A DNA stretch of 64,000 nucleotides from Clytia hemisphaerica (lineage: Eukaryota > Cnidaria > Hydrozoa > Leptothecata > Clytiidae): contig CACVBU010000136.1 of the NCBI GenBank assembly GCA_902728285.1, positions 187,955-251,954 of the forward strand. The letters run 5' to 3'. Positions 45,051-56,500 of this stretch are shown piece after piece (within the stretch, counting starts at the first letter, position 1; every line of letters starts with the position of its first letter). The notes beneath the pieces were generated by a model. The model saw only the letters and a program-made list of their open reading frames with translations. It was not told where the DNA came from and made no database searches. The translations under genes and the position numbers were made by a program.

Positions 45051-46307
45051 AAAGCTCATTCGATGTTCTTTTAGTTTAGTTCCTCGAAAGTTGACCTGGT
45101 AAAGGAGAATTGAAGAACTATTTGGAATTTAAGCCAATTAAGGAGAGTCCTACTACTGTCTACAACTAGAAAGGGATTAACCTGCAAAACCTTAGAATGG
45201 GTTTATTTATTCAACAAATATTTTTGACGAGTTTCTCAAAAACACATTGACGTTTGAATGTCATAAAATGGGACTTTTTTACCTGAATTCTAGGAAATGC
45301 CCCCTGGAAAATTGCTTAACCACCATTAATTATTACCAACATTGAGATTAACCAAGGCTTTAGATAACCTAGCAGGAGTTTAAACGGATTTAAATCTGCC
45401 ATCGAGACTAATATTTTAACCACCTTCAAATACAGATTAATTTTTCAAAAAATTAATTTTTTTTAAGTTTGAGACCTTTAAAGAGCTTGAGCATAGCAAG
45501 ACCGACATTTGAGCATAAAGCAGAGAACAAAATAAAACAAAGATGATCAAAACTCATGCTTTTTAATGAGACAGTAGACGACAACACAACTTTAATATAT
45601 AAAATGCTAGTTAAAGCACAAGTTTCTCAAAAATGTGGCTTTTCTTTGCCATATTATACTGGATATCCCAATGTTTTACAAAATCAATGACAGGCAAATT
45701 TCAAGGGCAAAGTAGAGTATTTGAATAAGATCTTAACCTCCAAGCATGATCATATCGAAAATGTTATTGTACTCTCTCTATAATAAAGGGAGAGAAGTGG
45801 CGCACATCGCGTGGACAGCTTTACGAAAAGAGATCCTTCAAATCCAAGTTTGGACTAAAATAAATTAAAAACAAGCCAAAGGCGGTTAGTGCAATAACGA
45901 CTTTGGTGCGTAAAAACACTAATTTTCGTATTATATTCTCAAAAGAAAACAATTCGGTACAAAATCAACGGTTTTTCGCAGCAGCTACTCAGTTAGTCAA
46001 TCATTGTAATGTCTTTGTGAGCCAATTTAGATAGGCTTTCGAGAAAGGAATTGTGAGACACGGTTTTCTTAATTAATCAATTATTAAAAACCGGTTTGAT
46101 AGCAATTAGGTCCAATCTTGTCTCCTCTCCTTAAGCTCAGAATATTCTTGATTTGGCTACGTCGTATCTCCTTCGTTCAGAGCTTAAAACTGACCTATTG
46201 CCAAGAACCTAAGGCTGTCTTTAGACTAAAAATAGACCTAATGAAAGAAGGATTGACCAAGTAGGCTTCTTTAAACATGGTATTATCATCTCAAACATAC
46301 TATCAGA
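45051..46307. other. Spacer between divergent Ly6-like genes
   Basis: No gene is recognised. This is the central spacer of the inverted duplication and should hold the outer parts of both promoters. I see no convincing TATA box or repeat. Confidence 0.4.
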
Positions 46308-46530
46308 AAGAAAAAACGTTTTCTGATTACTCATATTAAGGAGAAAACGAGGGAATATTTTCAACCATCAATTTGTTTTAGAATCCCTGTAAACTTGATA
46401 ATAAATTATTGACTAATCCTTTACAAAAGATTTTTTGAATTGAAATAAGTTAAAAATATTTTCAAAGATATAAGAAAATAAGATGAAAAATATGTCGAGT
46501 AGTTTTAGCTTTTAACGAAAAGAACATCAA
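46308..46530. repeat. Inverted upstream duplicate, right arm
   Basis: The partner of 44830-45050, ending about 80 bases before the start codon of Ly6-like gene B. It contains ATATGTCGAGTAGTTTTA, also present upstream of gene A. Confidence 0.85.
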
Positions 46531-46612
46531 TTGGTTCTTGGTCAAAGCAGCTACAGTACAGCAAGTTAATAAAAAATCGCAAGAAATTTTTAAACTTAAC
46601 TTCCAGTTGAAA

Positions 46613-47678
46613 ATGACAGACAAAATACTTTTTATCAGCATTCTAGTTTTCGGATGCATCAGCCAAGGTAAGGGAGCAATCGAGAGATACCTATTTTATT
46701 TTTTGATCTAAAACAATCAAACTTTCCCAGTCCTTGTTATAGCAATTCTTGATAAATATACCTTCATTAAAGATGGCCTATATATCGATAAATTTCCTCA
46801 AAATGAAAGTAACTTTAATGATACCTTTCTTTTTCAGATGTTGAGGCTTTGAAGTGTTACACTTGTTCTACATTGGGCGATCCAAAAGTTTGTAAGCTTG
46901 AACAAGAACTGGAAGAAATGCAAAAGGAGTGTGTCTCTGGATCAAGATGCTTAACAATGTCATACAGAGAAAACCATAATGGAGGTCAACGGCCTCGATT
47001 TGTGAAGAAGTGTTCAAACCCGACACTGGATATTTGCGATTCTCATTGTAAAAATGTCAAAAACGTCATTCCTAATACATGCAGGGTAAGAAATTATAAA
47101 AGCGAAGTATATTAAACACGAGGCTTCAAATTTTCTTATCAAAATACACAAAAATGCTCAAAAAATGCTAAAATTTTAAAAACATATACCGTGTGTTTCA
47201 AAAAAAAAGTACAAGTTTGACGTGAGGTTGTGAAATAACTAAAAATGTTATAATATAAATCTAACTTTTTCACAATCAGAAAGAGGAAAGGCTAACTTAA
47301 ATTTTGAGCTATCATACTTTAAATTTGCTTCACGTGTTGACATGTTATTCCTTCATTGTTATTACTCTTTCAAAAAAGCGTCATTTATGAGAAAAAAAAG
47401 GGGGCACAAAGGGTTAAACATGAGTCAAGGCACGAGGTCGCTAAGTAACAGCTGAAATAAAGATTTTACCTTTTTTGATCGAATGTTTGTCTTATTTTCT
47501 TTCTTAGACATCATGCTGCTCAACGAACTTGTGCAACGAAGAGGTGAACGAGAAATATATCTGGTATGCTTTCAACACAGGAAAGTCAAGGTCCAACAGC
47601 GCCAATACAAACCATATGAAAAATGACTTGGTCACCTTCTGTTTGACAATTGTGATCTATCTGTTGGCTTATGTATGA
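46613..47678 (+). CDS. Ly6/uPAR-like GPI-anchored protein B
   Basis: Three exons, 46613-46667, 46838-47085 and 47508-47678, join in frame to 157 residues. All splice sites are GT/AG with pyrimidine-rich acceptors. Exon 1 encodes a signal peptide (MTDKILFISILVFGCISQ). The mature part opens DVEALKCYTC and ends TSCCSTNLCN, the hallmark of a single Ly6/uPAR three-finger domain. Twelve cysteines are present, two more than the usual ten, the extra ones probably in DICDSHC. The last 16 residues are hydrophobic (LVTFCLTIVIYLLAYV) after a polar spacer, as in a GPI-anchor signal. The likely location is the outer cell surface. It is the divergent partner of gene A and shares its exon 1/2 boundary and phase. 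The coding sequences differ far more than the upstream regions. Confidence 0.87.
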
Positions 47679-47727
47679 AATAAGCGTAAACCATTGAATA
47701 ATTTGTAGAATAACATTTTTTTTTTCA

Positions 47728-47733
47728 AATAAA
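47728..47733 (+). terminator. Poly(A) signal of Ly6-like gene B
   Basis: AATAAA lies 50 bases after the stop codon. Confidence 0.65.
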
Positions 47734-48311
47734 AAGCCCACTAATTTTCCTAATTTAAAATATTTTTTGATGAGCATCGGACCGAAAGGTTGAGCGAAAC
47801 GTCTTTTTCATTTAATCACAACAAAGTTTGTGAATTAACTTATGACCTTAGGTTAACTCAATCTGAATTCGAAAAGTAGTATTACTTAATTAATTTTGTA
47901 AATATCGTTTGTTCGAAATAAAGGGATTCAATAATAATTATCTTCATATGAATTTTAATTTTTGTATATTTTTAAAAAACACATTGTGAAATATAGTAAT
48001 TACATGATATCAACATCAGGTGTGACGCCAACCTATTGCAAGATGCTTGGAGCTAAAAAAAAAAAAAACAAGTGATACTTTTATGGACCTACCTGGTTAT
48101 GCATTTAACACATATATAGTTGATATCTTTTTCTAATCAACTGATGAATGCGTAATCAAGAAACTTTAAGTATTGAAAAGAAATAAAACGTTTCTTAATC
48201 TTTATGTAATTGATATCTACATAAGCGTGACCATTAAACAATCATTCAGAACACAAATAGTGACGATCTATTAAAATTAGTTGTTTGTTTCTTATAAAAA
48301 AACACGTTTAG
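47734..48311. other. Unassigned sequence
   Basis: AT-rich; a second AATAAA-like site near 47918 and a 14-A run near 48057 are seen. No gene. Confidence 0.4.
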
Positions 48312-49680
48312 AAACCAAAATTTCATGCTCTTGAAATATTCTTTCATATTCAAGACTTCGAGAGCAAAAAAACTCTCATCAAAAAATTCAGTAATTTTAA
48401 GAACATTGATGTATGCTTATTAATAGTGATTGTTATAGATAAATTTGCGTTTTTTGAGCTGAAAAATTCTTTTTTTACAAAAATCTGCTTGAGTCATCTT
48501 TTACCTACTTTCATGCAAAAAGTCAGAAAATAACAAGTCCAAAAAACCCTTTTTTTAGCCGTTTTTTAGCTGAAATTTACCCCAAATTTTTTTTTTTTAA
48601 ATCGAGCTCCGTCACATTCGAGGGTTTATAGTCATGTATCTTTGTGAGAAAAATCATAAAGAATAAAAGAGCCAATCTCTAGAAAAGCTAATACCTAAGT
48701 TATTGATAGTGTGCTCATAAAAAATAATAGAATTTGGCCAGTTTTTCTATAAAAACAAGCCAAACAACCAAAATTTCATGTCTAAACACATACATTCTTT
48801 AAAAGTTAGCCCGCATGAGAAAAATACACATCTATCTCATAAAAAAAAATTGAGTAATCTGACTAAGAACATTGATGCATGCTTAGTAATAGTGATTCTT
48901 ATAGATAAACATGCGTTTTTTGAGGCAACTAAATTTTTTTGCAAAAATCTGCTTGAACCATCTTTTAGCTATGATGGTACCTTACTTTCCTGCAAAAAAT
49001 CAGAAAAAATTAATGATCCAATTTTTCACAAAGTCCAAAAAACCCATTTTTAGCCGTTTTTTGGCCCAAATTTGCCCAAAAATTCTTTTTTTGAAAATCG
49101 GGCTCCGTCACATTCGAGGGTTTATAGTTATTCATCTTTGTTCAAATAATCGTAAAGAATGAAAGAGCCAATCTCGAGAAAAGCTAATACCTAAGTAATT
49201 GATAATGTGCTTATAATAAAATATCGAATTTGGCCAACTTTTTTATAAAAACACGCCAAGCAACCAAAATTTCATGTCGAAACACACATATTCTTTAAAA
49301 GTATGCCCTCATGAGCAAAAAAAACATCTATCTCATAAAAAAATTGAGTAATTTGACTAAGAACATTGATGTATGCTTGTTAATAGTGATTCTTATAGAT
49401 AAACATGCGTTTTTTGAGCCAACAAAATTTTTTTGCAAAAATCTGCTTAAGCCATCATTTACTTACGATGGTACCCTACTTTCATGCAAAAAATCAGAAA
49501 AAATTAACGACCTAATTTTTCACAAAGTCCAAAAAACCCGTTTTTTAGCCGTTTTTTGGCCCAAATTTGCCCAAAAAATTGTTTTTTTGAAAATCGGGCT
49601 CCGTCACATTCGAGGGTTTTTAGTTATGCATCTTTGTGCAAAAAATCAGAAAAAACTAACGAGCCAATCATAAGGAAAGC
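48312..49680. repeat. ~0.46-0.5-kb tandem repeat, three copies
   Basis: Copies begin with ACCAAAATTTCATG at about 48317, 48769 and 49265 and each contains GGGCTCCGTCACATTCGAGG near its end. The two best ORFs (48778-49053 and 49311-49673) are the same repeat read twice, so they are not counted as genes. The first copy is the most diverged. Confidence 0.85.
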
Positions 49681-49765
49681 TAATAACAAACGAACGAACG
49701 AACGAACGAACGGACAAAGGTTAATTTATAGGACCTCCACCGGGGTAGGTCCAAAAAGGAAGAGT
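49681..49765. repeat. (AACG)n microsatellite and stem-loop
   Basis: Six AACG units are followed by GGACCTCCACCGGGGTAGGTCC, which can form a short hairpin. Text like TGGACCTACCTGG also occurs upstream of the tandem repeat near 48084. This could be the 3' end of a non-LTR element or its derivative. Confidence 0.5.
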
Positions 49766-49779
49766 TAGTTTCTAAAAAG

Positions 49780-50473
49780 AATTTAGTGTGGTCGTGTTAC
49801 AAAAATATAGGCTGTTTGTAGGAAAAGAATAAGATCCAGCTGAAACTTTCTCCAGACCTTCTCTATAGGATGGTTATGCCTCAGAAAAAATTCCCCTAAA
49901 ATCCCACTGGTGGAACATCCTTTTTTTGGGACATTTCTTTTTTCCCCAGGCAAAATCCTAAGGGCGAAATTTTTTGAAAATTTCAAACTCATTTTTAGAC
50001 ATTATCAAGTATACCATTCGAAAGCTCTCGAAAAACTATATAGAAGACTTTTAAACGGGTATAGCCGATTTCCTTACCTAACTCAAGATATTTCATGCGC
50101 AAGCTCCACTTTTCGCCACATTTTGGTTATTTTGGTCTAAAATTGACCATATATAGCATCTTCTGCGTGAATTATCTTGACTTAGGTAATGAAATCGGCT
50201 ATACCCGTTTAAAAGTCTTCTATATAGTTTTTCGAGAGCTTTCGAATGGTATACTTGATAATGTCTGAAAATGAGTTTGAAATTTTCAAAAAATTTTGCC
50301 CTTAGGGTTTTGCCTGGGGAAAAAAGAAATGTCCCAAAAAAAGGATGTTCCACCAGTGGGATTTTAGGGGAATTTTTCCTGAGGCATAACCATCCTATAG
50401 AGAAGGTCTGGAGAAAGTTTCAGCTGGATCTTATTTTTTTCCCTTAAATTATGCTAGACAACCCCACTAATTA
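49780..50473. mobile_element. ~693-bp foldback element B
   Basis: Arms of about 300 bases (49780-50085 and 50175-50473) are reverse complements around a ~90-base loop. The ends are ATTTAGTGTGGTCGTGTTAC and its near-complement. Identical peptides can be read from both arms in opposite directions (MEHPFFGTFLFSPGK), which only shows the palindrome. It lies about 80 bases past the probable ATP5ME stop codon. Confidence 0.88.
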
Positions 50474-50554
50474 CACTGTTTTGAATCCCTGCTGCTTGCT
50501 GCTTCTTATCTCAAGGCTTTGATACTCTATGATCTTTTCTGACAAAAATATAAT

Positions 50555-53500
50555 TCACTCTCCCAGCCATAACCTACCTGCTTCCTCAGCAGCTTTTCTC
50601 GCAGCTTTCAATTCGGCTGCTTCCTTATCTTTGATGGCTTGGATAGCCAATTCTTCTCTTCTTGTGTTAGCGATGGTTCCTACGAGGTAGTAAAACAAAT
50701 AAATGAAAAAGATTTAACTTTTCTTAAAATATTGGAAACTTAACGTACTCCTGAAGGTTTTAGTTTTACATCAGTGTTCGCGTTTCATATCAGGCACATG
50801 TTTTACACCACGCCGGGTCCTCCTATTGTTATATTGTGTTCGATTTCGTGCTGAATAAACAGTCTGTTGTTTTAAAGGATCTTGCATGCGTAATTTGACG
50901 TTATTTTTTTTAAACCATAGTACTTAGTCTTTGTAATAAACAAAGAAGAATGAATTCGTAGGGGTGTACAAACTAACCAGCTCGGGGTTGTGAACGGTGA
51001 AATTTGTCGTTATTTATGAAATTTGTCGTTATTTATGAAATTTGTCGTTATTTATGAAATTTGTCGTTCTTTTTGTCAATTTTTAGTAATTGTACGATTT
51101 TTTAAATTAACCCCCTCGGTAGAAAAATGATCATAGTTGTATGATCAAAACAACATTGAGCCAAGAGCGACAAGAGATCTCGGTTTTATATTCGGATATC
51201 ATTCGATTATGAAAAATCATGAATCAAAAAAATACCAAGGCTTTCAGATGGAAAAAAGGGTACATAGCAAAAAAAATGTCTCCCAATTTTAAAAATTGAT
51301 GTAACCTTGTAAAACAATCGAAACGACTTAAAATTCTAAACTTTGGGAGCTTGAATAACGATTTTTCATAAAGAAACGACAAATTTCCTATAACATACAC
51401 ACAAACACTTTGTAGAGGTACTTACGATTGTGTACAGTCCCATAGGCCACTCCGATGAGCAAAGCGGACCATCTGGCACCCTGGAAAAGAGAAGAGATTT
51501 ATAATTTTTTTATCAGGGGTATGAAAAAAAGTCAGCCTTCCTTCCTATGATCTTCTGCCAAACTTTAGAACTTTCACAAGTCGTTTTCATCAAGTTATTT
51601 TGCTGTGTGCACTCAAGATCTTTTCTGATGACTTTTTTCCTCACATTCCCTTTTTTGTAAAATTAGCGCTTTTAGCTCCCTTTTAGAAAGAATTGGTTTT
51701 TACAATGCTAATCCTTTGACTTTAACACACTTTCCTGTGAGACTTTTGAACGATTTTCTTTGACTTTACACACTTTCCTTTGACTTTCCTTTGACTTTAA
51801 CACACTTTCCTTTGACTTTAACACACTTTCCTTTGACTTTAACACACTTTCCTTTGACTTTAACACACTTTCCTTTGACTTTAACACACTTTCCTTTGAC
51901 TTTAACACACTTTCCTTTGACTTTACACACTTTCCTTTGACTTTACACACTTTCCTTTGACTTTAACACACTTTCCTTTGACTTTAACACACTTTCCTTT
52001 GACTTTAACACACTTTCCTTTGACTTTAACACACTTTCCTTTGACTTTAACACACTTTCCTTTGACTTTTAACACACTTTTTCCTTTGACTTTAACACAC
52101 TTTCCTTGACTTTAAAACACTTCCTTGACTTTAACACACTTTCCTTTGACTTTAACACACTTTCCTTTGACTTTAACACACTTTCCTTTGACTTTAACAC
52201 ACTTTCCTTTGACTTTAACACACTTTCCTTTGACTTTACACACTTTCCTTTGACTTTACACACTTTCCTTTGACTTTAACACACTTTCCTTTGACTTTAA
52301 CACACTTTCCTGTGAGACTTTTGAACGATTTTCTTTCAACCCTTGGGAAGAGCCCTTCGTTTTGGCACCCGTGGACTCTCAGTACCTTGCACGACGATAC
52401 ACGATTTAATTTATTTCCTACATTTGCGAACGAGTGAAAACACAGCACACTATCAAAACATGAACTTCGCCTAATTATTTGGATGGATCACTGCTGGGGT
52501 ACAATCTTGAAATTATGTCATTATGTGCATACATTTATTTGCAGCCATGGGATTCATGCAGGAAAATCTGGTCAACAGGGTTCACCTGATTTCTAGGTGA
52601 ACCAAGCTCTATAATTTTAGAACTTTCTCTAGCTGAGGTAAAATTTAGTAAATTTTCGTAAAATTCATTATAAAGGTATCCCGTAAGTACTACAGTACGC
52701 ATTTTGGGGTAATTACGGGACATTCTTGAGGAAAATATGGGACAGGCATAAAATGTTATTGAAAAATTGAGATAATCTTTCCAAAAGGTCATGATATTTG
52801 AGGTTTTCTTTGCATCCACTTGATGACTTGAAATCCAAGTGCTATCATTTAAAGGACTTGCGTTTTCAACAAGATTAGTGACAGTGTCCCATTTTTACCC
52901 CAGCTTTTTTCCCTTTGGGGGTAATAACAGGACACTTCAATCAGTAATATTTGTATAGAGCAATCTAGACCAACTAAAGTATATTTAGATGCAAACCTAA
53001 TTTGCAGGTTTTGAAAGACAATGAAGTTTGTAGTTTTCTTATAAAAAAAATAAACACTTCAAACTGAAACTTTCGTGTCCCATACCCCAATATTAACTAC
53101 AGGATAAATATGGGACACACTTTTTAGAGATAAGGTGCCTTGTTTGATAATGAGACCATAGTATCTTCTTGATCTCAGAATAAAGTCAAAATATAATCAA
53201 AGTGATTGCAGCTCTTCCTGACACTAAAGCCTGAAAAGTTCCTTCTTAAACTACGAAAATTGATGTTTATGGTGACATGTAAAACTTTTGTTGAAACATC
53301 AAATGTTAGAATAATCTAACTAGACATTTTCTAGCAGCCAGCTAGAATGACTCCAAAATCTCCAAAATCCTCTCCGTCTGACATTTAGTCACACTAGGAA
53401 ATCAAGCTTTCAGAAGAAACAACATCAGTCATCTACAGGATGTATTTGGAACAACAAGGATGAGAGTTACCTGAATCAAGTTCAATATCCTAAGAGAATA

Positions 53501-56500
53501 TACTGTAATTAAAACTTGAAAACTTAAAATTATACAAAATGCCCGATTGCGAAAGTGCAGCATCAACCAACCGAATTTTGTCATTCAATTCCCGAGACAG
53601 CGCTACGATTCTTAAGGCCTTGTTAATACGCTAAAGTAAAAATAATTTTGCACATGTAAATGGTACTAAATGGGTTAGTGTTTGAGGTCTGGCAAAATTT
53701 CCGGGAAATAGCCTATCTGGCGGTGCGCGGATCTAGGTGGGTTCAGTCTCCCTGTAGATCTTTTTCTTGAGAAGTTTATCTTCAATTAGTTTCCAAGGAT
53801 TGGCTTTGCTCAAATTTTTTCATCTATGGCTCAAATTTTAACCAATTTCTCATAGTTTTTGAAAATGTTAATTTCATTAAAAAGTGCTGGGTTATTTTTT
53901 CATGAATCCCTTTAGAAGTTATGCAACGCATTTATTTGCTTGCGAGTCAAGTAAATGATATAGCGCTTTTGCAGCATTAATCTTTGATATGCATTTTGGC
54001 GGGATGCTAGTGTGACTAACTGTCTGAATCCAAATTTATAATAATAAAATCATTTTTAGGGGTGTCCCGTATTTACCCCTTTATTTTAACTGTCCTGTAA
54101 TAAGGCGGCCGAAGGGTCGCGCCTCACACGGTAACAATTTTGCAATTTCAGTAAAATAAAGTTTGGGGTGAAATATCTTACCGTAGAAAGCAGTAGAAAG
54201 TAGCTAAGATCATCAAATCTTTTTTTAAACTACAGTATATGGCCCCCAAAACGGAGACGGCCCCCAAAACGGAGGTTTTCATTAAAATGAAGATTCTGAC
54301 TTGTAGATTTATCAGAATTAAACGATTTTTGTTTATTTTGAAAGAATGATGGTTATACTTAAAAATGAGCATGTTTTTGCTGGTTTGAGACAGATTCGAA
54401 ACAACATATTTGCGTCTAAAGGAAATATTTTAACACCAAAATTAGATAAAAATTGCATATAACTCACTCTAGCTCCTTGGATATTGAAAATAAGTTATGA
54501 AAACGGGGTATAGGAAACTTTCTACACCTAATGCCATTCAGAAAATGCAAATAAATCTGTGACTTTAGAGGCTGGGTAAAAGATATAGCATCTTGAAGGA
54601 CAACCAGTATTTTGGAGCCCTAGAATCAGCATTGACAAAACCGAAAATTCTAAATGTGAGAAAAAGCAAAAAATCTTGGAATTCTATTCCTATCACCTTG
54701 AGTTAATAGTTTATAACAAAAAATTAACATTATATATAAAATTTTTCGCTGAATCGGCAAATTCTGTCATTTTTTTGCAAAATATAGGAGAAAAATATCT
54801 TTAAAGCTTTTAATATTTTCAGTTTCAGTTAAGCTTTTTTTCTAAAATTTTCACAGCTTATTCCATGCATGAATGGAACTATTTTCAAAAGAGATTTGTT
54901 TCCAAAAACTTGATTAAGATGTTGTTAAATCAAAATTGTCATTTTGAAAATTTCTAAATTTTCAGTTTGGACTTTGCAATATCGAAAATCTTGAAATATT
55001 TCATAAAAATCATAAATTTTACGTCCATCAGGTCGTAAATTTAAGGAAAAACACAAATATGTTCATAGTTTTTCCCCCTATTATCACTGGGCTTAATAAT
55101 TTGATTTTAACTACACCTCCGTTTTGGGGGCCTCAAACCTGCATTTTGACAACCAGGGGTACACTGTAAAAATTTTATCAAATAAATTTATGCCCAAAAC
55201 CCTCTAAATCATATTTCAAAACTATGGTCAAAATTTTGTATTCATATCTTAAAGATATCTCGAGAAATCGCTAAAATTTAAAACCTCCGTTTTGGGGGCC
55301 ATTAGAAAAAAGCTACATATCTTTAAGCGATTGAAAAATATTGTTGAAATTGAAAATTTTGAAAAAGAACTTCCAGGAAATAAAGTAGAGATGTTAAAGG
55401 TTTTCATGCAGCAAAAATTTTTGTAAAATCTCTTTTCCTCTAGATTTGAGAGAAATTTCAAATTTGATTGCCGTTTTGGGGGCCACATACTGTAAAGAGA
55501 ATTTACTTGTGTTACCAAAGGGGTTGTAACATTGGAACTTCAAATTGATATACAGTATCACAAAACCAAAACTTTTTTCCAGGTAAATGACCACTCATTT
55601 TTCTCTCATGATATTGGCTTTCAAATGGCATAGGTTTTGAATTTGAAAACTAAGTTTGAAATTTCGAGTGGCAGCTCTCTACGTAATTGCCCCACCCAGA
55701 ACGCAGATGACTACTGTAAGTTGCTCTAATGTCGACATCCGTCTTCTAATTTCGACACCCTTCTTTAGAGATAGGAACAATAGAAACTGAGGAGGGTCAG
55801 AAACGCTGATTGACTTTGATTAGCGCGATGAGAGGAAAATTCTTTAGTCTATCAGTGATTTTGACCTTCCTTTTATTCCTATCTATAAAGAAGGGTGTCG
55901 AAATCAGAAGAGAGATGTCGACATTAGACCAACTTAGGCAGCACTCACAAATATCTAACTCTCATCCTTGTTGTTGCAAATACATCCTGTAGATGACTGA
56001 TGTTGTTTTTTCTGAAAGCTAGATTTCCTAGTGTGACTAACTGACTGACATGGACGATATTCAGTCAGGCACATCCTGGCAAATGAACAGGGTATTTTTT
56101 CACTTGCGATTGGTGGCAAATGCAAGAGGGGTCGAAAACAAAAGTGATGTAATAGCACTGAATACCCCACACAATTGAACCGGGTTGGAAATATTTTGCT
56201 TCATTTCAAAGAACTGCATAGATGAAATTTTTTTTTCCATGGGTCAATTTTGTCTTCGAAGATTGAAGAAACTTTTAACGAAAAAATAAAGTTCCCAGTT
56301 TTCTTCCTTTTTTCGCATTTTCAGTTTGAATCTCATTTTTATTCATTTTCACGCTTTTAGCCTGAGATGTACGATCTCATTTACACTGGGTGACGAATAC
56401 CCCATGCAAATGCTCACCCCGTTCATTTGCCAGGATGTGCCTGACTGATATTGGGCCATTCCAGAAAAAAAAAATTACCCCCTAATGGATGACATCAATT

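Noticed and set aside
48778-49673. Two related ~100-codon ORFs as tandem genes
   Set aside because: They are the same tandem repeat read in one frame; there is no start context, splice evidence or family resemblance.
49910-50353. Two ORFs with the same MEHPFFGTF peptide as a gene pair
   Set aside because: They are the two arms of one palindrome read in opposite directions.
51708-52448. Minus-strand ORFs with KESVLKS repeats as a coiled-coil protein gene
   Set aside because: They are frames of a 21-bp minisatellite in an intron, broken wherever a unit has 20 bases.
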